From positions 62,001 to 126,000 of the forward strand of contig RXJW01000024.1 of assembly GCA_003963005.1 (NCBI GenBank): DNA of 64,000 bases, written 5' to 3'. Of the stretch, positions 52,392-60,455 are shown one piece after another (the first letter of the stretch is position 1; each line of letters opens with the position of its first letter). This stretch comes from Burkholderiales bacterium (lineage in GTDB: Bacteria > Pseudomonadota > Gammaproteobacteria > Burkholderiales > Burkholderiaceae_C). The position numbers were made by a program, and so were the translations under genes. The notes below the pieces were generated by a model, which saw only the letters and a list, made by a program, of their open reading frames with translations, searched no databases and was not told where the DNA came from.

Positions 52392-54344
52392 TCATGGCTT
52401 CTTCCCCTTCAACCCCGGCACCGGGAAACACACCATCAGAAACGGCAACCACCGGAAGATCAGATCCAGCAGCGTCGCAATAACAATCAGGAGAATGAAG
52501 GCCACGATCGTGATGATCGGGATCGACAGCGAGCAGATCGTGCCGAAGCTGCTCGCCCCCGACCCGCCGCAGGGCCCGCCGTCGGGCACCGACAGGTCCT
52601 TGTGAAACGGCCACGGCAGCACCGACAGCACCAGGTCGCCAAAGCCCAGCCGCCGCACCCGCTTCATCTGCCCGCACAGCAGGTCGCTCATGATGAAGGC
52701 GCTGTTCTTGCCGTATTTGCGCAGGCCGCCGGGCGAGGTGTCGAAGGGCAAGGCGATGCGGATGGGCCGCAGCGGCGCGTCGACATCGAAGAACCCGGCC
52801 AGCTCGAAGGCCTCGCTCGGGTCGGACATCACCGCCGGATGCAGCGGGCCGCAGTCGCAGCGCTGGTGCACGAAGCGCAGCACATAACGCGGCGGCCCGG
52901 CGTCATCCTTCAGCGTGGCTTCCAGTTCGCGTGCCAGACGCGCGGCGTCGGGCGCCTGCGGCCGTGCGGTGCCCGCCACGCCCGCAGCGACGGCTTCGTC
53001 GATGGCAGCGTCCAGCGCTGCCTGCAGCACCAGCAGGTGGTCGTTGGCTTCGTCCTGGATGTCGTCGAACGCCGAGCCCACGTGGGGCCAGCGGGTGAAG
53101 GGCCCCTCCAGCACACCCGAGGCCGTGGCGATGGCCAGCGGGAAGGCGAAGGTGGGCCACGCGCCCGCATCGGGCGGGCGGGGGAAGGACACCGAGGCCT
53201 GGTCCAGCGCAGCCGACACCGTCGCGATCGCGGCCAGTGCGGCGCGCAGGTCGGTCACCGCCGTGGTGCTGCGCTGCGGCGCCGTGACGGCCGACGAGAA
53301 CACGTTCTGGAACGCCGCCTCGGTGCGACGCACCGGCAGGAAGCTCGCTGCCGCGAGCTTCAGCAGCAGCTGCTGCGCGGCCCCGCGAGCGGTCGTGCCC
53401 CCACCCAGTCGTGCATGCACTTCCGGCAGATGCGCGGCGAGCCATTCGTTCATGTCCTGCAGCAGGCGCCAGGAAGACTCCTGCAGCTGGTCGTTCGCCG
53501 CGGGCAGGGCGAGCTTCAAGGCTTCGGCGCGAGCGGCCGTGTCGTTGCTCCAGGGCGTGTTGACCTGCGGCTGCCCCGTGGCGTCGCGCGTGGCCCGGGC
53601 CCGCTCGATCAGGCCCTGCCACGGCGCGATGAAGGCCATGCGGGCACTGGCCTTGAGGTCGTCCGCCACGGTGGGCGGCGTGGGCGGTTGCAGCGGCGCG
53701 AAGCGGAAGTCGTCATGCCGCGCCGCGGGAATCAGGCCTGCCAGCAGCTTGCGCGGCTGGCCATCGGGCGAGGTGTAGGCCAGCGGGAAGACCGACAACC
53801 ACTCTTCGCCGGGCAGCGGCTGGCGGGCATCGGCGAGCGGCTGCCAGCGCCCCGGCTGGCCCGGGCGCTTCACGAAGCCTGCCTCGCGCGCACCCGGCAG
53901 CAGGCGGCGCAGCAGCATGCCGCTGCGGTCGCCCCCGGCGGTCGTGCGCGTGGGCAGGCCGGGCAGCTCGCACACCAGGTGGGCCGCCGCCACGTAGAAG
54001 CGTTGGTGCACCGGCTGGAAGAGCTTGAGTGGCAGCACGGGGGCGGGCGCAGGCACCGGCACCGTGCGCTTGAACCCCAGCAGGCCGCGCTGCCGCACCA
54101 GGGCCCGCGCGGGTGCCGACGTCGGTGCGGCGAGCGCCGGCGCGGGCGTGGGCTCGCCGAGCTGTTGCCAGGACTCCGGCCGCGCCGCGAAGCTCGGCAA
54201 GGTCTGCGGCGCCTCGGCCAGCACGGCGAGCAGCCGGTCCATGAAGTCGTCGCTGTCGAAGCGCAGCAACGTGGGCACGGCGTTCACCGGCGCGGCCACG
54301 AAGCTCTGGCCGCCCACCCAGCGGAGCACGTGCTTCGCACTCAT
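52392..54344 (-). CDS. eCIS-associated protein with hydrophobic C-terminus, unknown function
   Basis: A 650-residue protein I do not recognise. The start at 54344 (MSAKHVLRWVGGQSFVAAPV) overlaps the spike gene stop by 4 nt. Residues about 75-130 contain Pro/Ala linkers; residues 300-490 are helical. A Cys pair stands in VHQRCDCGPLHPAVM. The segment LRKYGKNSAFIMSDLLCGQM precedes a C-terminal stretch with a long hydrophobic segment (ICSLSIPIITIVAFILLIVI, then LLDLIFRWLPFLMVCF) and a basic end GLKGKKP. This could anchor the protein in a membrane or be buried in the particle. It closes the first block before palindrome B. A longer frame upstream only reads the spike gene in another frame. Confidence 0.75.
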   Translation of the reverse strand: MSAKHVLRWVGGQSFVAAPVNAVPTLLRFDSDDFMDRLLAVLAEAPQTLPSFAARPESWQQLGEPTPAPALAAPTSAPARALVRQRGLLGFKRTVPVPAPAPVLPLKLFQPVHQRFYVAAAHLVCELPGLPTRTTAGGDRSGMLLRRLLPGAREAGFVKRPGQPGRWQPLADARQPLPGEEWLSVFPLAYTSPDGQPRKLLAGLIPAARHDDFRFAPLQPPTPPTVADDLKASARMAFIAPWQGLIERARATRDATGQPQVNTPWSNDTAARAEALKLALPAANDQLQESSWRLLQDMNEWLAAHLPEVHARLGGGTTARGAAQQLLLKLAAASFLPVRRTEAAFQNVFSSAVTAPQRSTTAVTDLRAALAAIATVSAALDQASVSFPRPPDAGAWPTFAFPLAIATASGVLEGPFTRWPHVGSAFDDIQDEANDHLLVLQAALDAAIDEAVAAGVAGTARPQAPDAARLARELEATLKDDAGPPRYVLRFVHQRCDCGPLHPAVMSDPSEAFELAGFFDVDAPLRPIRIALPFDTSPGGLRKYGKNSAFIMSDLLCGQMKRVRRLGFGDLVLSVLPWPFHKDLSVPDGGPCGGSGASSFGTICSLSIPIITIVAFILLIVIATLLDLIFRWLPFLMVCFPVPGLKGKKP

Positions 54345-55057
54345 AGGATGTTCCCGGCCCCGGGCGTGTACGTCGCCGCGATGATGGTGTTGGTGATGAC
54401 CGTGTCCGCCTGCACCACGCCCGAGAAGCGCGACATGCCGGCGTCCACCTGCACCATGCCGGCCGACACCGCCACCTGGCTGGCGTTGACCGTCACCTTG
54501 GCGGATGCGGTGACCGTGATGCCGGCGGTTTCCAGCTTGATGCTGTTGCCGTTGCTGTCCTCGAGGGTCACGCTGCCCGGGCCGTCCTTGAGCGTGAGCT
54601 TGCAGCCGCCCGGCGTCTCCAGTTGCAAGCGCTCCTGGCCCTGGCTGTCGTCCAGCGTGACGACCACGCCGTTGCGGCTCTTGATGACCTTGTGGTTGTT
54701 CTGCGCGCTGGCGCTTTCGGGCGGCGTGTCCTGGCCGTTCCACAGGCCGCCAACGATGAAGGGCCAGCGCGGGTCGCCGCCCTGGAACACCACCAGCACC
54801 TCGTCGCCGACCTCGGGCATGAACCAGCTGCCGCGGTCCTTGCCGGCGAAGAGCGTCGTCATGCGCGCCCAGGCCTCGTAGCGCTGCCCGTCGCCGTCGG
54901 GGCTCCAGGGCAGGGTCACCTTCACACGGCCCTGGCCGTCGGGGTCGACGAGGTCCAGCACCTGCGCCACATGCGCGCCGTACCAGCGGCCACCCCAGCC
55001 GTGCGAATGCCGGTCGGCATAGAGCGCTTCGGCGGGCGTGATGTCGAAGAGACTCAT
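54341..55057 (-). CDS. eCIS spike protein, gpV/VgrG-like OB and beta-helix part
   Basis: A 238-residue protein corresponding to the gpV or C-terminal half of VgrG. The OB-fold (YGAHVAQVLDLVDPDGQGRV, KVTLPWSPDGDGQRYEAWAR, FMPEVGDEVLVVFQGGDPRW) is followed by a repetitive beta-helix (VTLEDSNGNSIKLETAGITV; KVTVNASQVAVSAGMVQVDA) that forms the needle. It would trimerise at the tip of the tube. The gpD-like hub is encoded separately just upstream with a 4-nt overlap, so the spike is split as in phage P2 and unlike fused VgrG/Afp8. Confidence 0.92.
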   Translation of the reverse strand: MSLFDITPAEALYADRHSHGWGGRWYGAHVAQVLDLVDPDGQGRVKVTLPWSPDGDGQRYEAWARMTTLFAGKDRGSWFMPEVGDEVLVVFQGGDPRWPFIVGGLWNGQDTPPESASAQNNHKVIKSRNGVVVTLDDSQGQERLQLETPGGCKLTLKDGPGSVTLEDSNGNSIKLETAGITVTASAKVTVNASQVAVSAGMVQVDAGMSRFSGVVQADTVITNTIIAATYTPGAGNIL

Positions 55058-56133
55058 GAGGCCCGTCCGATCCAGGCCCGCTCGGCGACGAACTCGGTGC
55101 GCAGGCCCTCGGCCATGTCGAAACGGTGCGTCACGTCGGACAGCAGGTACTTGCCGCTGAACAGGGGCCCGAGGCCGGCGAGTTCCACCGTTGCGCCGCA
55201 GCGCAGGCGGGCATCAGGCTGCGCCAGGCCGTGGCCGACGACGAAGCGCCGGTTGATCTGCCGCAGCCAGGCTTCGGCGAGCTGCCGGGCTTCGTCGGCC
55301 GAGCCCGGGTGCAGATGCGACACGGTGTCCGCGCGGGCGCCGATCTGCCGCTGCAGCAGCGCCGCACCCGATTCGCCGTCGCTCGTCTCGCTGCCCAGCA
55401 GCGCGTCGGCCTGGGCGGTCTCCTTGACGGCCTGCTTGTCGGCCACGCTCCAGCCGCCCACGCTGAGTTCGGTGCGCTGCAACGCCAGGTCGGCGCGCAC
55501 GTCGAAGGCCATCAGCTTGCCGCCGTAGTCCAGCGGCAAGGGTTGCCCCCCCCGCCGCTGGCGGGCTGCCAGGTGCAGCGTGCCGCCGTCCAGCCAGACC
55601 TCGGCCTCGCAGCGGCGCGCTTGCTCGCGCAGGAAGGCCAGGTCACTCTGGTTCACCTGCGCGAGCAGCGGCAGCGTCGGCGAATCGACGTCGACCTGGG
55701 CGCTCAGGCCGTGGTCGCTCGCGATGCGCCGGGCCACGTCCGCGAGCGAGGCCTGCTCGAAGCTGCGGGTGCGGCGCTTCATGCGCAGGTCCTGCAGTGC
55801 GTCTTCCGCCTGCACGATCAACGCTGCCTCGCCGGCCCCCGCCTTGGGAAAGCGCGCCTGCAGCGCCATCACGCGGCCGCTGAACAGCAGGTCGTCACCG
55901 ACCTTCACGGCCAGCCGCTTGCCGAACTCCAGACGGTCCCGGCGGAACAGTGTGTAGCCCGGCGCCCCGTCGCGGGTGCCCCAGTTGCCGAAGTCGAGCT
56001 GGGCCTGCGCCAGACCGTCGATACGCTCGCGCACCTCCAGGCCCAACAGCGCCGCGGCGAGGTCGGAGGCGATCTGACCGTCGATCAGCACCGAGGGCCG
56101 GCCGCTGCTGAGGGGGAGCGAGGCTTCCGGCAT
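55054..56133 (-). CDS. eCIS spike hub, late control gene D (gpD) family
   Basis: A 359-residue hub protein. It has the gpD/VgrG N-terminal pattern: DGQIASDLAAALLGLEVRER, then LFRRDRLEFGKRLAVKVGDD and QASLADVARRIASDHGLSAQ, with LAQVNQSDLAFLREQARRCE in the second subdomain, ending in a C-terminal SGKYLLSDVTHRFDMAEG. It connects tube and spike. The stop overlaps the gpV-like start (ATGA); a 2-nt gap separates it from the small upstream gene. Confidence 0.92.
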   Translation of the reverse strand: MPEASLPLSSGRPSVLIDGQIASDLAAALLGLEVRERIDGLAQAQLDFGNWGTRDGAPGYTLFRRDRLEFGKRLAVKVGDDLLFSGRVMALQARFPKAGAGEAALIVQAEDALQDLRMKRRTRSFEQASLADVARRIASDHGLSAQVDVDSPTLPLLAQVNQSDLAFLREQARRCEAEVWLDGGTLHLAARQRRGGQPLPLDYGGKLMAFDVRADLALQRTELSVGGWSVADKQAVKETAQADALLGSETSDGESGAALLQRQIGARADTVSHLHPGSADEARQLAEAWLRQINRRFVVGHGLAQPDARLRCGATVELAGLGPLFSGKYLLSDVTHRFDMAEGLRTEFVAERAWIGRAS

Positions 56134-56135
56134 GG

Positions 56136-56315
56136 CTAATGCGCGAAGGTGCGCAACTGCAACTCACGGGCCGCGCTGGCCAGCAGGCGCTGCGCCGCGA
56201 GGGTTGGCAGGTCGGGCACGGCCGGCGCGGGTCGGGCCTCGGGTGCCGGGGGCGACGACGCCGCGGGCGCGGCTGGCGCCGGGCTGACCTCGAATTCATG
56301 GATCTCGACAGGCAT
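56136..56315 (-). CDS. Small DUF5908-like eCIS protein
   Basis: A 59-residue protein: the start MPVEIHEFEV matches the N-terminal MPxEI.E..V pattern of the tiny DUF5908 proteins of eCIS loci, then a Pro/Ala-rich stretch and a helix ending ELQLRTFAH. An AAGGAAG ribosome site lies directly upstream of the ATG at 56315. It sits between the LysM-like adaptor and the spike hub, the usual place. Its role is unknown; a chaperone or small structural part of the spike complex is possible. The family call rests on a short motif. Confidence 0.75.
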   Translation of the reverse strand: MPVEIHEFEVSPAPAAPAASSPPAPEARPAPAVPDLPTLAAQRLLASAARELQLRTFAH

Positions 56316-56329
56316 GCTGCTTCCTTGGC

Positions 56330-57160
56330 TCAACCGCTGACGATGCGGGGCTGGGTGGCGGAGAGGTCGATCAACTGCCCCGGCGCCATCGCGCGCGGGT
56401 TCTCGATGCCGTTGGCCAGCGCGATCGCCTGCCAGCCACCCGTCTGGAAGGCAGCCCCGCCGCCCGCGGCACCGCCCAGGCCGCCGCCCGTCGCGCCGCC
56501 CGGCGACGACGGCCTCGCCGCCCCCGACGCGCGCGCCGCATCCTGCAAGGCCTGCAGCGACTGCCCACCGCCGGCGGGCCACAAGGGGCGCGCCCCGGGC
56601 ACGGTGCCGTCCCCCGTGAAGGCCGGCACCAGGATCTGCTGCTGGATCATGTTCATCGTGATGCTGGCGCGCAGCGCCTCGCCCTTGGGCGAGAAGAACT
56701 CGACGTTCTCCTCCATCGACTCCACGATGCCGTCGAACAGGAAGTTGCCCCAGGAGAAGCGCAGCCCGGGTGGCGTGCGCTGGGCCGTGTCCCGCGCCCC
56801 CGCCGGTGCCGGCTTGGGCTTGATGAAGTACAGCACCTGCGCGGTGATGCGGCGCACGTCGTCGACGATGAAGGGCGCACTTGTGGCCGCTGCCACGTCG
56901 AACCACAACTGCACCGCGAGCTTGGTCGTGCCCGTGCCGACGAACTGGCGCGCCGCGCTGCCCTGGCTCTGGTTGCCACCCCGCGCCGCCCCGCCCCCAC
57001 CGCCGGAGGCATTGGGCTGCTCCTTGACCTGGTTGGCGTAGGACAGCTTCAGCGACTCGGGGTTGAACTGCACCGTCAGCGACTTGCCACCGGGCATGAC
57101 GTCGCTGAGGTCGTCCTTCAATTCGACGAGCCGGGCGTGCTGGATTTCGAGTTCAGGCAT
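56330..57160 (-). CDS. CIS tube/LysM-like baseplate adaptor (Afp7/gp53-like)
   Basis: A 276-residue protein. The N-terminal domain MPELEIQHARLVELKDDLSD with VQFNPESLKLSYANQVKEQ is the contractile-injection-system tube-adaptor pattern (NPxSL), followed by strands LRFSWGNFLFDGIVESMEEN. A Gly/Ala/Ser-rich linker leads to a C-terminal LysM-like domain (WQAIALANGIENPRAMAPGQ). It corresponds to Afp7/T4 gp53 that joins tube and hub. It overlaps the tube 2 gene by 8 nt. Gly-rich insertions (GGGGGAARGGNQSQG) lie in a loop near residue 55. Confidence 0.88.
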   Translation of the reverse strand: MPELEIQHARLVELKDDLSDVMPGGKSLTVQFNPESLKLSYANQVKEQPNASGGGGGAARGGNQSQGSAARQFVGTGTTKLAVQLWFDVAAATSAPFIVDDVRRITAQVLYFIKPKPAPAGARDTAQRTPPGLRFSWGNFLFDGIVESMEENVEFFSPKGEALRASITMNMIQQQILVPAFTGDGTVPGARPLWPAGGGQSLQALQDAARASGAARPSSPGGATGGGLGGAAGGGAAFQTGGWQAIALANGIENPRAMAPGQLIDLSATQPRIVSG

Positions 57161-57614
57161 CGGAGTGGTCCTCCCACTTGAAGGCCTCGTACGCGACCTG
57201 GATCTCCTCGACCGCCACGTTGCCGTCGCGGGCGTTCAGCACCGGTGCCTTGAGCTTGACCGGCAGGCAGCGCGACAGCACGAAGCGACCCCATTCGGTC
57301 TTGTCGTGGCGCAGCACGCTGATGGTGATGCCCGCCCGCAGCGCAGGGTTGGCGAGCGACCGGTCGAACCACTTCCACAGGTCGGTGCCCCGCGTGACGC
57401 CACGCTTGAGCGTCAGCTGGCCGAAGCTCACCGGCCCGGCCAGGCGATGCACGCGGTTGGGGTTCCCGCCCTCGCGCAGCGTCTTGACCTCCTGGCTCAC
57501 TTCCAGGCCGTCGCAGTCCGAGAACGCCGCCCCGGCCAGCGGCTTGCTGTCGCCGTCGGGCAGGATCTCGACGACGAAGTTCAGCGCGCCGAAGGGTTGC
57601 CAGGTGTCGGCCAT
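57153..57614 (-). CDS. eCIS inner tube protein 2 (gp19-like)
   Basis: A 153-residue tube protein of the T4 gp19 fold: FGALNFVVEILPDGDSKPLA, FSDCDGLEVSQEVKTLREGG, LTLKRGVTRGTDLWKWFDRS and the C-terminal VEEIQVAYEAFKW. It differs clearly from tube 1 (59989-60441), so the two are likely to have separate places, one probably forming the tube initiator ring at the baseplate (Afp5-like). The start at 57614 overlaps the stop of sheath 2 (TGATG). Confidence 0.92.
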   Translation of the reverse strand: MADTWQPFGALNFVVEILPDGDSKPLAGAAFSDCDGLEVSQEVKTLREGGNPNRVHRLAGPVSFGQLTLKRGVTRGTDLWKWFDRSLANPALRAGITISVLRHDKTEWGRFVLSRCLPVKLKAPVLNARDGNVAVEEIQVAYEAFKWEDHSDA

Positions 57615-59992
57615 CAGCGTTCCTCGACGGTCAGCTGCTCGCCGCTGCGGCGCAGGTGCAGGGTCAGGAATCGCAGCGGCCGGCTGGGGGCAACCTGGAT
57701 CAGCAGGCTGCACTCACCGCGCTCGATCTCCCGCGCGGCATCCGCCCCGGAGGCCGTCTTGAGCAGGTAGGACGAAGCCGCATCGACGCCGCGGAAGGCG
57801 CCTCGCTGCATCAGGCGATGCAGCAGCGCATCGAAGCTGCGCTCCAGGCCGCGCCGCAGGGTCAGGTCATTCGGTTCGAACACGAAGCGCTGGCCTTCGC
57901 GGCGGCACAGGCGACGCAGCAGGATGAACAGGCGCCGCACGCCCAGGGCCGACCAGTCCGCGTCGAGCGACAGCGTCTGGCTGCGCGTCGCGGCCACGCC
58001 GTCGGCGCGCAGCACGAGCGCATTCGCGCCCAGGGCTTCGATCACGGCATCGTCGCGCAGCTCGCCCGCGAGCTGAAGCGCCGTCGCGAGCGGGTCGGCG
58101 CCGGGTGCACCCCAGGCGCCGTGAAGCCGGCTGCGGCGGGCGAACAGGCCCATCAAGGCACCCGTCGGTGGATGCGGGCGCAGGCGGTCGTCAGCGTCGC
58201 GCTGAAGCAGCCACGGGTGATGGACGGCGGCAAAGCTCGCGGCGCTGGCGCTGGCGCCGGTGTCGATCAGGGCCGCCTCGCTGCGCAAGGCCGTGACGTG
58301 CTGCGCGACCTGCGGTGCCGACCAGTCCGCCGGCAGGGCCAGCAGCGCGAAGTGCTCCCGGGAGGCAGCACACAGCGCGAGCAGGGCCTGGTTCACCGGG
58401 CCGATGACGGCGGCGGGGGTCGCCGCCCGCGCCCGCCAGCCGCTGGCCCGAACGTCCAGTTCGGCGGGCTCGCTCCAGGCACTCGTGAGCCCGGTGCGCT
58501 GGGCGCGGGCTCGCAGCCACCAGGCCCCGGCGGGCAAGGTCAAGGGGACATCCACGCCCGGCCCGGCCACGGCGTCGGCCACCTCGCGTGCATCCGAGAA
58601 ATCCGGCTGACCCGCCCGTTGCACCTGCAGCCGCTGGGGCTCGCCGGTGTCATCGGCCGCGATGCGCAGGCGCAGCGTGACCGCGGTGTCGGCCGGCAGC
58701 ACGGCCAGCGCGCCGGCTGCCGGCACGAAGCTCACCCGCGGCACCTGCGGCACACGGGGCGGCGGCGGGCGGCAATCGTCGAAGGTCACCGGCGGGCAGG
58801 TGCAGGCCGGGTCGGCGGTCGTGGTGACGACGACGTCCCGACGCGGCAGCGGCGGCGTGGCGTCCCAGCCGGCGTGCACGGCATCGGGCACGGCCACCCA
58901 GCTCGCATCGGCAGCGCAGGCATCGTCCCGACCCAGCGCCCCGTGCAGGCCTTGAAGCCGACGGGGCCGGGGCCCGAAGAAGCGCAGGTCGTCAGCCCAG
59001 CTCATCAGCGCGGGCCCCCGCAGCGAAGGCGTCCAGTCGGGGTCCAGGAACAAGCCCGCGTGGAAGGCCAGCAGGCCGTTGCGCGCCAGCGCCGGCCCCT
59101 CGCCCGGATCGGCGTCGACCCAGGCACCGAAGTCGGCTGCCACGTCCAGCGGCAGCAGCATCCAGTCGGCCGCAGGCTCTGCGCCCACGCCGGCCAGCGG
59201 CCAGGCGGGTGCGGGCAGGCCCCGGTCGAAGGCCGCACCGGCATCGGGTGCGAACCAGGGCAGCTCGGCCGCGCCGGTCGCCAGGCCGCAGGCATCAAGC
59301 CGCTGCAGCGGCGTCTGCGGCGCCCGCACCGCCAGGTCGACCTGCACGCGCTCGATGAGCCAGTCGGTCGGATCGAAGCTTGCCGGCTGGCCGTCCGCCT
59401 GGCGCCAGTCGAGCGCCGCGCCGCCCCAGGTGCCGTCCCGGCTCACCCAGGCCCAGGCCGGGGCGACGGGCTTGGCGGCTGCGGGCCGACGCGCGCGCAG
59501 CAGGTCACCGCGCCGCAAGGCGTCGCCCGGCTGCACCCCCTGGCTGCGCACGCGCGCCGACAGGCTCAACCGGTCCGCCCAGCTGCCCGGGCTGTTCGCG
59601 CGCAGCCGGATGTCGTCGCCCGACACCGACCATCCCGACGCGGTGCGTGTGGCCAGCCGCAAGCCGGGCACACGAAACACGGCGGCCGTTGCGCCCTCCC
59701 CGACCACGCGGATCACGTGGCAACGCCGGCCACCCGCGGCAAAGAAGGTCTCGACCGCCGCCGGCAGGTGCGCCACGACGCGCTGCGCCGGGTCATCGCC
59801 CGCCTGCACGAGGTCCAGCACGCCGCCGAACACCGCTGTGTAGGCCTCGGCGCTGTCCAGCGCGACAGGCCGCTGCACCGGCCCGCGGGCGGCGAAGCCG
59901 ATGAACACGGGCACATCCATGACCGGCATGCCGTCACCCCCGGGCGACGGGTCGTCCACGATGCGCACACCGGCGGCCACGGCTCGCCTCAC
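57614..59992 (-). CDS. eCIS sheath protein 2 with inserted domain
   Basis: A 792-residue sheath subunit, larger than sheath 1. The start is a GTG at 59992 that overlaps the tube 1 stop (GTGA). The N-terminal sheath domain has MPVMDVPVFIGFAARGPVQR and FFAAGGRRCHVIRVVGEGAT. The middle (about residues 390-530) contains a Cys-rich loop (DPACTCPPVTFDDC) and a fibronectin-III-like insert (VPRVSFVPAAGALAVLPADT to ARAQRTGLTSAWSEPAELDV). The C-terminal sheath domain keeps SLDADWSALGVRRLFILLRR, FVFEPNDLTLRRGLERSFDA and HLRRSGEQLTVEER, the parts that connect sheath layers. It resembles Afp4-type baseplate-proximal sheath. The long insert would be surface exposed. Confidence 0.87.
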   Translation of the reverse strand: MRRAVAAGVRIVDDPSPGGDGMPVMDVPVFIGFAARGPVQRPVALDSAEAYTAVFGGVLDLVQAGDDPAQRVVAHLPAAVETFFAAGGRRCHVIRVVGEGATAAVFRVPGLRLATRTASGWSVSGDDIRLRANSPGSWADRLSLSARVRSQGVQPGDALRRGDLLRARRPAAAKPVAPAWAWVSRDGTWGGAALDWRQADGQPASFDPTDWLIERVQVDLAVRAPQTPLQRLDACGLATGAAELPWFAPDAGAAFDRGLPAPAWPLAGVGAEPAADWMLLPLDVAADFGAWVDADPGEGPALARNGLLAFHAGLFLDPDWTPSLRGPALMSWADDLRFFGPRPRRLQGLHGALGRDDACAADASWVAVPDAVHAGWDATPPLPRRDVVVTTTADPACTCPPVTFDDCRPPPPRVPQVPRVSFVPAAGALAVLPADTAVTLRLRIAADDTGEPQRLQVQRAGQPDFSDAREVADAVAGPGVDVPLTLPAGAWWLRARAQRTGLTSAWSEPAELDVRASGWRARAATPAAVIGPVNQALLALCAASREHFALLALPADWSAPQVAQHVTALRSEAALIDTGASASAASFAAVHHPWLLQRDADDRLRPHPPTGALMGLFARRSRLHGAWGAPGADPLATALQLAGELRDDAVIEALGANALVLRADGVAATRSQTLSLDADWSALGVRRLFILLRRLCRREGQRFVFEPNDLTLRRGLERSFDALLHRLMQRGAFRGVDAASSYLLKTASGADAAREIERGECSLLIQVAPSRPLRFLTLHLRRSGEQLTVEER

Positions 59993-60441
59993 TCCATCTC
60001 GAGGCGTTCGTAGGAGAGCGTGAGCTCTTCCATCGCCACGTCGGTGCCCTTGGCGTTGAACGGGCCGGACACGTGCTTCATGATCCGGGCGTTGATCAGG
60101 CGCCAGGTCTGCACGGTCTGGCTGCGGTCCTCGTTCTTGAGCTCGACGGTGACGGTGCGCAGCCCGTTGGTGGAGCCGTTGCGCACGTCGTCGAGCCATT
60201 TGTAGAGGTCCAGCGAGCCGATGACGCCACGCTTCATCGTCACGTCGGTGGCCTTGTTCAGGCCAGCCGTCTTGATGACGTTGTTGAAGGCGTAGTTGCC
60301 CGGGCGGTACTCGGTGATGGTCACTTCCATCCCGATGCCGCTGACCTCCTGGAAGCCGGCCTGCGGCGTGTTGGTCACCCCGTCGCCGAGGTTGACGTGG
60401 AAGTTGAATTGCACATAGGGGCGATCACGAACGACGGCCAT
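59989..60441 (-). CDS. eCIS major inner tube protein 1 (gp19-like)
   Basis: A 150-residue tube protein: YVQFNFHVNLGDGVTNTPQA, GFQEVSGIGMEVTITEYRPG, VTMKRGVIGSLDLYKWLDDV and the end MEELTLSYERLEME. This is the classical Hcp/gp19-like tube subunit of eCIS (Afp1-like), probably stacked many times inside the sheath. A clear AGGAG ribosome site precedes the ATG at 60441. It follows sheath 1 after 14 nt and shares GTGA with sheath 2. Confidence 0.94.
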   Translation of the reverse strand: MAVVRDRPYVQFNFHVNLGDGVTNTPQAGFQEVSGIGMEVTITEYRPGNYAFNNVIKTAGLNKATDVTMKRGVIGSLDLYKWLDDVRNGSTNGLRTVTVELKNEDRSQTVQTWRLINARIMKHVSGPFNAKGTDVAMEELTLSYERLEME

Positions 60442-60455
60442 GGTGGGCTCCTAGT

